A stretch of 12,872 nucleotides of DNA, taken from positions 1 to 12,872 of the forward strand of contig JAGQUL010000088.1 of the NCBI GenBank assembly GCA_020438525.1, written 5' to 3'. The stretch comes from Thermoleophilia bacterium. GTDB lineage: Bacteria; Actinomycetota; Thermoleophilia; Gaiellales; SKUG01. The notes beneath the pieces were generated by a model. It saw only the letters and a list, made by a program, of their open reading frames with translations. It was not told the DNA's origin and searched no databases. The position numbers and the translations under genes are program-made. Numbering within the stretch: the stretch's first letter is position 1; every line of letters begins with the position of its first letter. Positions 6,491 to 12,250 of the stretch are shown here, piece by piece.

Positions 6491-6815
6491 ACGGTTCCTC
6501 CCACCGTGTCCCTGCCCTGTGGCGAGGGGAGTGTCCGCGACGAACCAAACGCATGTTTCGTGAGAATTGATGTTGGCCCAAGAAGGCCACGAATAGTGGC
6601 CGCTATCGGCCACGCATGGTGCGGTGCGGCGTGCGCATCATTGCAGCTTCGTCGGCTGCGGTCCGCGACATGGCGTGGATTCCCGCGGAAGCTCCGGAAA
6701 TGCGCATTCCGGCCACGTTGGCCCAGGCGGCGCGCGTCGCTGCCGTGATTCCGACTGCGATTCGACCACGCTCCGGCCCGTTTTCGCGCGGTCACTCGGC
6801 GCGTATCGCCGCGGA
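6491..6815 (-). promoter_or_regulatory. 325-nt upstream region of M4 gene, GGCCAC half-sites
   Basis: No gene is supported here; the frames crossing it are overlaps of neighbours. The clearest structure is GGCCAC (6585-6590), GAATA, GTGGCC (6596-6601), GCTATC, GGCCAC (6608-6613): three alternating copies of one half-site, giving two inverted repeats that share the middle copy. A further GGCCA-CGT-TGGCC inverted repeat is at 6711-6723. The cluster is about 95-125 nt before the M4 start codon, a suitable place for a regulator or an mRNA hairpin. The ribosome-binding site GGGAGG is at 6497-6502. No clear -35/-10 pair could be assigned, and no good terminator for the gene ending at 6816 is seen. 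Confidence 0.4.
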
Positions 6816-8669
6816 TCAGCCGGCGGACCTGGACTTCGTGCGCGCGCGAACTGCCTTGGACGGGATCGATCGATTGCCCGCCGTGTCGCGCGCCTGCACC
6901 CGGAACGCGTAGGTGCGCGAGGAGCTCAGGCGGCGGACGCGGACCACTCGGCGGCTCGACGGGACCTTCGCGACCGGGTGCCACTTCCTGCCGACCTTGC
7001 GGGCGACCACGTAGTCGTCGAGCTCCACGTTGTCGCGGCTCGGCGTCCACCGCAGCGTCACCGTCGACGAGCTTCGCGCCACTGCGCGGACCCGCTTCAC
7101 TCGCGACGGTCGCTTGGTGTCCTTGAGCACCCGCACCATCACGGTGCGCGGCGCGGAAACGTTGCCCGCGCCGTCGCGCGCCACGACCTGGAGGCGATAG
7201 CGCAGGCCGGGCCGCATGCCCCGAGCGCGGACGGTGATCGCCCGACCGCGAGTCGTGCCCATCACCACATACCGGGTGCGGGTCTTGGTCTTGACTACGC
7301 GCCGCACCTGGAAGTTGCGGATCGCGACGTTGTCGCGGGATCCGGTCCAGCGCAGCGTGATCCGTCCCGGGTGCTGCTTCACCGAGACGCGTCCCGGTTG
7401 CGTGGGCGGTGTCGCGTCGCGCGGCGTGCGCGTCTCGGTGCCCTCGGAGCCCGAGGAGTCGCCCACCGGCGTGCCGCTCGCTGCCCATCCGCGCAGCCAG
7501 GCGTTGTACGCGGCTGCCGCGTTCCAGTGCGTCGCAAGGTACGTCCCGCCACCGGGCGCGGGGTTGAAGTAGTCGTCGCGGTTGCAGTCGAGGACCTTTG
7601 TCGCGCAGACGTTGTCCTGATAGGCGCCCGTGCCGGTGTCGTCGTAGCACATGATGTCCTGCCCGTCGCGGCAGTGGCCGGCGCTCGTGGAGTGCGGCGC
7701 TGCACCCACCACGGCACCCATCGTGTGCATGACCTCGTGCACGAGCACGTCCCAGTGGGGCACGCCGCCGCCCTGCGTGTACCGGTACTCGACCGAGTAC
7801 AGGCCGCCCTTGTCGTTCTGGTTGCCGGGGCCTGCGCTTGCGTCCGACGTGAACACGTGCCCGGTGCCTGCCGCGCCCGACGACGACGGCGCGTCCCAGT
7901 ACACGATGTAGCGCTCGGTGCTGCCCTGGTCCCCGTTGAACTGGTACCCCTGTGCCCGCAGGCCGTTGACGATGTCGCTGAACGATGCGGTGCCCGCGCT
8001 CAGTTCGCCCAGCGTCGCCTGCAGCACCACCGGCTCGGGTCCGCCGTCGCAGCGAACCGGCAGTCGGCGGCCGGCGGCGGGGTCCACCGAGCGGCTCTCG
8101 GCGTCGATGTACGCGCTCAGCTTGTAGACCTCGGTCTTCAGCAGCGGCGCGATCGTCGTGAAGCGCGACGCGACGTTGCCGGGGCGTGCGTACACGAGCG
8201 TGTAGTGCTGCTCGGATCCCGCGACGCAGGTGACGTCGTCCGGTCCGGCTCCACTCACCGCCGCCTGGGAGCCCGGTGCGTAGCTCGCCGCGGCGATCGG
8301 CGGCGCGTCCAGGCCGTGGATGGTGTGGCTGCGGCCGTCCGCCTGCTCCACGCGAAGGAGCCCGTCCGGCGTGCGGCACGCGTCGCCGATGCCCTCCACG
8401 TCGATCGTTGCGCGGCAGCTCGAGCCGACCTGCACGGGTGCCTCGGCAACGGCCTCCTCGTTGATCTGCTCGACGTCCTCGCGCACGTCGAGCAGCTCGG
8501 CCTGCTCCGGGGTGGGGCCGTTCGGCGCCGCGGTGTCGTCGCCGAACGCCGCGAGCGGGATCGCTGCGAGCGCGCACGTCATGGTGACGAGCGTGGCAGC
8601 GATGGCGATGCTTCGGGCCTGCAGCAGGGCTCCGTCTCCCCCCGGGATTTGCACTTTCGCCACCGACAT
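6816..8669 (-). CDS. Secreted zinc metalloprotease with two FnIII-like domains
   Basis: As drawn, the protein has 617 residues. The hydrophobic core of a signal peptide spans about 21-42 (cleavage probably after AAFG), so it is exported. The catalytic region holds HEVMH (311-315) followed by TMGAVVGAAPH (His326), then GHC at 331-333, with DIMCYDD (338-344) as a probable Met-turn. This resembles metzincins, but the eleventh position of the HExxHxxGxxH motif is Val321, so His326 may be the third ligand. Paired Cys333/Cys341 could form a disulphide. Two fibronectin-III-like domains follow (about 422-518 and 519-615), each with a SRDNV turn and a W-T strand, rich in Arg/Lys. They may bind polysaccharide or cell wall. 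ATG 8669 lacks a Shine-Dalgarno. A CTG at 8627 (codon 15) has GGGGGGAG 8 nt before it and would give a tidier signal peptide. The substrate is unknown. Confidence 0.85.
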   Translation of the reverse strand: MSVAKVQIPGGDGALLQARSIAIAATLVTMTCALAAIPLAAFGDDTAAPNGPTPEQAELLDVREDVEQINEEAVAEAPVQVGSSCRATIDVEGIGDACRTPDGLLRVEQADGRSHTIHGLDAPPIAAASYAPGSQAAVSGAGPDDVTCVAGSEQHYTLVYARPGNVASRFTTIAPLLKTEVYKLSAYIDAESRSVDPAAGRRLPVRCDGGPEPVVLQATLGELSAGTASFSDIVNGLRAQGYQFNGDQGSTERYIVYWDAPSSSGAAGTGHVFTSDASAGPGNQNDKGGLYSVEYRYTQGGGVPHWDVLVHEVMHTMGAVVGAAPHSTSAGHCRDGQDIMCYDDTGTGAYQDNVCATKVLDCNRDDYFNPAPGGGTYLATHWNAAAAYNAWLRGWAASGTPVGDSSGSEGTETRTPRDATPPTQPGRVSVKQHPGRITLRWTGSRDNVAIRNFQVRRVVKTKTRTRYVVMGTTRGRAITVRARGMRPGLRYRLQVVARDGAGNVSAPRTVMVRVLKDTKRPSRVKRVRAVARSSSTVTLRWTPSRDNVELDDYVVARKVGRKWHPVAKVPSSRRVVRVRRLSSSRTYAFRVQARDTAGNRSIPSKAVRARTKSRSAG

Positions 8670-8724
8670 CGGCACTGATTGCAGAAAGTTGAGAGTGCTA
8701 GTCCGTATTGTCGTGTAAGGCTTT

Positions 8725-8742
8725 TGTGAACACTCGTTCACA
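8725..8742. promoter_or_regulatory. Perfect palindromic operator in divergent promoter region
   Basis: TGTGAAC (8725-8731), ACTC, GTTCACA (8736-8742) is a perfect 7-bp inverted repeat with a 4-nt spacer. It lies in the 97-nt gap between the secreted protease (minus) and the PQQ dehydrogenase (plus), centred about 33 nt before the latter's start codon. Size and form resemble binding sites of TetR-family repressors. No regulator gene is adjacent in the window. It could control one or both promoters. Confidence 0.5.
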
Positions 8743-8752
8743 GTCGGAATCG

Positions 8753-8760
8753 GATAGCGT
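8753..8760 (+). promoter_or_regulatory. Possible -10 box of leaderless PQQ dehydrogenase gene
   Basis: GATAGCGT contains GATAGC or TAGCGT as -10 candidates and ends 6 nt before ATG 8767. No Shine-Dalgarno is present, so a leaderless or very short leader is likely. The operator-like palindrome at 8725-8742 would overlap the -35 position. Confidence 0.4.
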
Positions 8761-8766
8761 GATCGC

Positions 8767-10023
8767 ATGCGCACACGTCGAATTCCCGCCCTCGCACCGC
8801 TCCTGGTCCTGATCGCGGCCGCTGCTCTGGTCGTCGCCGGTTGTGGCGGCGACGACGACCAGTCGTCCTCGAGCAGCGGCGGATCCTCTGCCGGCACGAC
8901 CGCTTCGACGCGCAGTGCGCCGGCCATCGACCTGCGCGAGGTCGGTCGATTCGACAAGCCCGTCGACGCAGTGGCCGTGCCGGGTACCGACCAGGTTGCC
9001 GTGGTCGAGCAGACCGGACGCGTGATCGTCGTGTCGGGAATGTCGTGTGCCAGCCGCGACCGCTGCCCCGACCGGCCGGTCACCGACGGTACCGTCGTGC
9101 TCGACCTGACCGGCACGGTCTCGACGGGCAACGAGCAGGGCCTGCTCGGACTGGCATTCCACCCCGACTGGCCGCAGGACCCGCGCATCTTCATCGACTA
9201 CACGGATCGCGACGGCACCACGCACGTCGAGGCGTGGACGATGGACACGCCGACCGCCACGGCGGTCCGCAGGACCGAGCTGCTGCGCATCCCCCAGCCG
9301 TACTCGAACCACAACGGCGGCGACGTGCTGTTCGGGCCCGACGGGCTGCTCTACGTCGGGACGGGCGACGGCGGCGATGCAGGCGATCCCGGCGACCGGG
9401 CGCAGGAGGACGACGAGCTGCTCGGCAAGCTGCTTCGCCTCGACGTCGACCGCGGCGGCGAGCGCGGCTATGCGATCCCGAAGGGCAACCAGTCGACGGG
9501 GGCTGCGGAGGTGTTCGCGCTCGGGCTGCGCAACCCGTGGCGCTTCTCGTTCGATGCACAGCGCGGCGACCTGTGGATCGGCGACGTCGGCCAGGACACC
9601 TGGGAGGAGCTCGACGTGCTTCCTCGCGCACGCCTCGAATCGGGGCCCACGCCCAACTTCGGCTGGCGTCGCCACGAGGGCTACGCCGACTTCGACACGA
9701 GTGGCAAGACCGGCCCGGGTGAGCTCCAGCAGCCGGTGCTCGCCTACGGTCGCAAGGAAGGGTGCTCGATCACCGGCGGCTTCGTCTACCGAGGCGCGCT
9801 GGTGCCCGACCTCGACGGCTGGTACGTGTTCGCCGACTTCTGTGGCGACGACCTACGCCTGATCGACGCTGCGGACGTGCCGGGATCGTCGTTCGACCAG
9901 GGCGAGCTGACCTGGGCGAGCGTCGACGGAGTCGAGCAGGCCGCGTCGTTCGCGCAGGTCCAGCACGACGAGCTGCTCGTGCTCTCGCTCGACGGTGGCA
10001 TCTGGCAGGTCGTCCCGGCATGA
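8767..10023 (+). CDS. PQQ-dependent sugar dehydrogenase-type lipoprotein
   Basis: This 418-residue protein has a lipoprotein signal peptide with lipobox VAGC (Cys26), followed by a Ser/Gly/Asp-rich linker to about residue 50. The remainder is a six-bladed propeller of the glucose/sorbosone dehydrogenase (GSDH, YliI-like soluble aldose dehydrogenase) family. Diagnostic blocks are NEQGLLGLAFHPDW (122-135), NHNGGDVLFGPDGLLYVGTGDGG (split over 181-203; His182 is the likely catalytic base), ALGLRNPWRF (251-260, Arg255), GDVGQDTWEELD (272-283), NFGW (297-300) and GGFVYRG (337-343). The family oxidises aldoses with pyrroloquinoline quinone outside the membrane. Substrate and electron acceptor cannot be read from the sequence, and no PQQ biosynthesis gene is in the window. 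Its stop overlaps the start of the next gene (ATGA), implying co-translation. Confidence 0.9.
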   Translation: MRTRRIPALAPLLVLIAAAALVVAGCGGDDDQSSSSSGGSSAGTTASTRSAPAIDLREVGRFDKPVDAVAVPGTDQVAVVEQTGRVIVVSGMSCASRDRCPDRPVTDGTVVLDLTGTVSTGNEQGLLGLAFHPDWPQDPRIFIDYTDRDGTTHVEAWTMDTPTATAVRRTELLRIPQPYSNHNGGDVLFGPDGLLYVGTGDGGDAGDPGDRAQEDDELLGKLLRLDVDRGGERGYAIPKGNQSTGAAEVFALGLRNPWRFSFDAQRGDLWIGDVGQDTWEELDVLPRARLESGPTPNFGWRRHEGYADFDTSGKTGPGELQQPVLAYGRKEGCSITGGFVYRGALVPDLDGWYVFADFCGDDLRLIDAADVPGSSFDQGELTWASVDGVEQAASFAQVQHDELLVLSLDGGIWQVVPA

Positions 10024-10523
10024 GCGGGGGCGTGACCCGGTTGCTGGTCGTGTCCGACACGCACCTGTCGCTCGGCGCGCGCCTGCCGGACCCGGTGCTC
10101 GAGCTGGCCGATCGCGCAGATCACGTGATCCACGCAGGCGACTTCACGGGCAGCGACGTGCTGGATACCCTCGAGGCGCTCGCGCCGGTCACTGCAGCCT
10201 GCGGGAACTGCGACGGGCTGGAGATCGCAGCGCGGGTGCCCGAGCGCGCGATGGTCGAGCTCGCGGGCGTGTCGGTGGCGGTCGTGCACGACGCCGGCGC
10301 GCAGTCCGGCCGCCACGAGCGCCTGCAGGAATGGTTTCCCGGCGCCCGCGTCGTGGTGTACGGCCACTCGCACATGCCGGAGCTCGTCGAGTCGGCGACG
10401 GGCCAGCTCGTGCTGAACCCCGGCAGCCCCGTCCAGCGACGGCGCGCGCCCGACCACACGGTTGCGTGGCTGGAGCTGCGCGACGGCGAGGTCGTCGACG
10501 CGCATCTCGTGCACCTCGACTAG
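10020..10523 (+). CDS. YfcE/MJ0936-type metallophosphoesterase
   Basis: This 167-residue cytosolic protein matches the small calcineurin-like phosphodiesterases that use two metal ions. Visible ligands in order are Asp13 and His15 (SDTHL), Asp41 (HAGDF), Asn63 (GNCD), His90 (VVHDAG), and His116 and His118 (YGHSHMP), followed by LNPGSP (132-137). The usual THGH block is VHDAG here, keeping the metal-binding His but not the following Gly. Length is normal for the family. Physiological substrates are generally unknown for these enzymes. The start codon overlaps the stop of the sugar dehydrogenase (ATGA at 10020-10023), which fixes the start and suggests translational coupling. The longer open frame upstream lies in the dehydrogenase and is not real. 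Confidence 0.9.
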   Translation: MSGGVTRLLVVSDTHLSLGARLPDPVLELADRADHVIHAGDFTGSDVLDTLEALAPVTAACGNCDGLEIAARVPERAMVELAGVSVAVVHDAGAQSGRHERLQEWFPGARVVVYGHSHMPELVESATGQLVLNPGSPVQRRRAPDHTVAWLELRDGEVVDAHLVHLD

Positions 10524-10537
10524 CATTCCGGAAGACG

Positions 10538-11200
10538 ATGGCCTCGACCGTTCGAATCAGCATCCTCCTCATCGCCGCATGCCTGCTCGCCGCAGGCTGT
10601 GGCGACGACGGTCCTGCGGGACGCTCCGCGAGCTCCGGGTCCGGTGGTGGGGACACGTCGACTGCAGGCGGCGTTGCCGCGGCCTCGTCGAGCGATCCGC
10701 AGGTTCCCACCGCGCAGGCACGGTCGATCGGTCGTCGCTTCGATGCCTTGGCATCGGCGTTCGCGCCGGTGAGCGCGCGGATCAACTTCCTCGTCACCGC
10801 CGAGACCCTGCGCGCCGACGCGGTCGACTCGGACGCCGGCACCGACATCGAGCTGGAGCGAACCGGAGCCGTACGCGTCGAGCTTCGACGGATGCGCTCG
10901 GTGCTTCAGTCGGCGAGGCCGGTGGTCGCGGCCGTGACCGTGTCGACTGAGTCCCAGCGACGGGTCAGGCAGCTGCTGCTCGACGCGATCGACGCTCGGC
11001 TGCGAGCAACCGGTCAGCTCGAGTCGGCGCTCGACGGGCTGGCGCAGGAGGTCGGGGACTCGATCGTCGATGCTCGCTTCGAGGCATGGGACGCGTCGTG
11101 GAGCGAATCGCAGCGCGACACCCGCGAGGCGACGACGCTGGTCCAGGAGTCGCGTGCCGAGCTCGGCCTGCCGGCAGCCCCCGAGGAGGCGCTGCGATGA
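10538..11200 (+). CDS. Predicted lipoprotein, helical, unknown function
   Basis: This 220-residue protein has a short lipoprotein signal peptide ending in LAAGC (Cys21), then a low-complexity Gly/Ser/Thr linker to about residue 50. The rest is a domain rich in Ala, Arg, Glu and Leu that looks entirely helical, with heptad-like stretches around 60-90 and 100-200 and no cysteines or obvious catalytic motif. No family is recognised. It follows the phosphoesterase by 14 nt; a weak GGAAG lies just before the ATG, and TAGCAT at 10521-10526 could be a promoter box. Its stop overlaps the start of the next gene, a membrane-anchored helical protein, so the two are probably made together and may act as partners on the outer face of the membrane. 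Confidence 0.75.
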   Translation: MASTVRISILLIAACLLAAGCGDDGPAGRSASSGSGGGDTSTAGGVAAASSSDPQVPTAQARSIGRRFDALASAFAPVSARINFLVTAETLRADAVDSDAGTDIELERTGAVRVELRRMRSVLQSARPVVAAVTVSTESQRRVRQLLLDAIDARLRATGQLESALDGLAQEVGDSIVDARFEAWDASWSESQRDTREATTLVQESRAELGLPAAPEEALR

Positions 11201-11907
11201 GCGGACGATGGTTCAGGCGCACGGGAGTCGTCGCGGTGCTGGTGGTGGTGGCGACCGTCGTCACGTCCGGAGGCGACCTGCTTCGTCGGGGGGGCTGGGA
11301 TGCGAACGCCGGGCCGGGTGCGACCACGGTTGCGGCGTCGAAGGACGACGAGCACGCGAAGCAGCTCGAACGGGATCTCGACCGGCTCTCCGAGTCGTGG
11401 GCGCTCGGCGGCGGGCGCTTCGGCTACCCGTTCTGGGAGAAAGCCGGGCAGCGATGGCGCACCGGGCAGGTCACCACCCCGCTGTATCGCGAGTACGCGA
11501 CCGGGTATCGGGATCGACTTCGTGCCGGGTGCGACCTGATCGAGGCGACCGACGTGAACGAGGCCGAGGCGAAGGATGTCAGGTCGCTGCTCGTCGACTC
11601 GTGCCGCAGCCGGCTCAAGGCGCTCGCGGCACAGCGCTCGTGGCTCGACGTGCTGATCCATCGCGACCACCTCACGACCGACGAGTCGACCGATGCGACC
11701 GCAGCAGCTACGGGCGACCCGGCCGCAGCTCGGCAGGAGCTCGCCCGTCAGCGCACCGAGCTGGATGCCGACGCGGCCGAGCACGAGGCCGACTTCCGCG
11801 AGGCGCTGCAGGATTCGTATCGTGACGCGCGCCTCGCGATGGACCTGGCGCAGTCGGAGCTCGACTCGGTCGGACGCGATCGCCTTCCGGAGGGCGCATT
11901 CATGTGA
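11197..11907 (+). CDS. Membrane-anchored helical protein, unknown function
   Basis: This 236-residue protein starts with a basic n-region (SGRWFRR) and one hydrophobic segment (about 10-24), either an uncleaved anchor or a signal peptide. A short Gly/Ala stretch to about 45 follows. The extracytoplasmic part is charged and probably all helical. Cys112 (RAGCDL) and Cys136 (DSCRSR) flank a ~24-residue insert and could form a disulphide. Residues 175-225 look like a coiled coil rich in Ala, Glu, Asp and Arg. A hydrophobic/aromatic patch (FGYPFWEKAGQRW, 75-87) stands out. No family is recognised. The ATG overlaps the stop of the preceding lipoprotein gene (ATGA at 11197-11200), which decides the start. 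A GC hairpin follows directly at 11909-11923 (GCGCGC, CGG, GCGCGC), without a T-tract. Confidence 0.75.
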   Translation: MSGRWFRRTGVVAVLVVVATVVTSGGDLLRRGGWDANAGPGATTVAASKDDEHAKQLERDLDRLSESWALGGGRFGYPFWEKAGQRWRTGQVTTPLYREYATGYRDRLRAGCDLIEATDVNEAEAKDVRSLLVDSCRSRLKALAAQRSWLDVLIHRDHLTTDESTDATAAATGDPAAARQELARQRTELDADAAEHEADFREALQDSYRDARLAMDLAQSELDSVGRDRLPEGAFM

Positions 11908-11908
11908 C

Positions 11909-11923
11909 GCGCGCCGGGCGCGC
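11909..11923 (+). terminator. GC hairpin after the four-gene run
   Basis: GCGCGC (11909-11914) and GCGCGC (11918-11923) form a perfect 6-bp stem around CGG, beginning two bases after the TGA. There is no T-run, so it may act as an mRNA end structure rather than a true intrinsic terminator. Confidence 0.3.
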
Positions 11924-11965
11924 TCGCGTGCCCACGGGATATATGGAGGCGCGAAGCGACGAGAA

Positions 11966-11993
11966 ATCGACGCAAGCTGAGCAAATCGTCGAT
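11966..11993 (+). repeat. 7-bp inverted repeat ahead of small coiled-coil gene
   Basis: ATCGACG (11966-11972) is perfectly complementary to CGTCGAT (11987-11993) around a 14-nt loop. The region 11908-12061 is visibly less GC-rich than its neighbours, holds a TATA-like string (ATATATGG at 11939-11946), and could be the promoter and leader of the small gene at 12062. Confidence 0.3.
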
Positions 11994-12061
11994 CCGCAGG
12001 TTATCGAGGCATCAGGTGTCGGGAGCAATGAGCCGATCCATGGACGGGTGGTGATGCCACG

Positions 12062-12250
12062 ATGGCGAGTATCGGAACAATGGGTTCGGCCTTCAACTCG
12101 ACGATGCATCGCGCCGAAGTCCGTGCCGCAGAGGCGCGACTCGACGCCGCGAAGCGAGAAGAGGAGCGCGCGTCGCAGCGCCGCGAAGATGCCCAGAACC
12201 GCGTCGAGCGGGCACACGAACGCGCATCGCACGTCGACCGCTACGCCTGA
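12062..12250 (+). CDS. Small charged coiled-coil protein
   Basis: This predicted protein of 62 residues has no cysteine and no membrane segment. After a short N-terminal part (about 1-14) it is one continuous amphipathic, highly charged helix of Ala, Arg, Glu and His (about 16-60), likely to form a coiled coil or to dimerise. No family is recognised. Codon use is GC-rich at third positions like the neighbours, and the length of uninterrupted helix pattern argues for a real gene. The ribosome-binding site is weak (GGGTGGTG about 8 nt upstream). Its stop overlaps by 10 nt the end of the convergent cation-efflux gene. Confidence 0.55.
   Translation: MASIGTMGSAFNSTMHRAEVRAAEARLDAAKREEERASQRREDAQNRVERAHERASHVDRYA

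Noticed and set aside
6491..6613. Upstream extension of the M4 frame to 6613
   Set aside because: The extra 41 residues contain no signal peptide and would cross the GGCCAC repeats; GGGAGG placed 6 nt before ATG 6490 marks the start.
6487..8678. Long frames of 684-696 residues on both strands over the secreted protease
   Set aside because: Both are Arg/Ala-rich GC shadows; the frame with signal peptide, HEVMH and FnIII repeats is the coding one.
8672..8700. GAGTGCTAG resembling a CIRCE (HrcA) half-site, with GCACT/AGTGC inverted repeat
   Set aside because: The second CIRCE arm at 9-nt spacing is missing and no heat-shock gene is nearby. The 5-bp inverted repeat with a 17-nt spacer is too weak to call.
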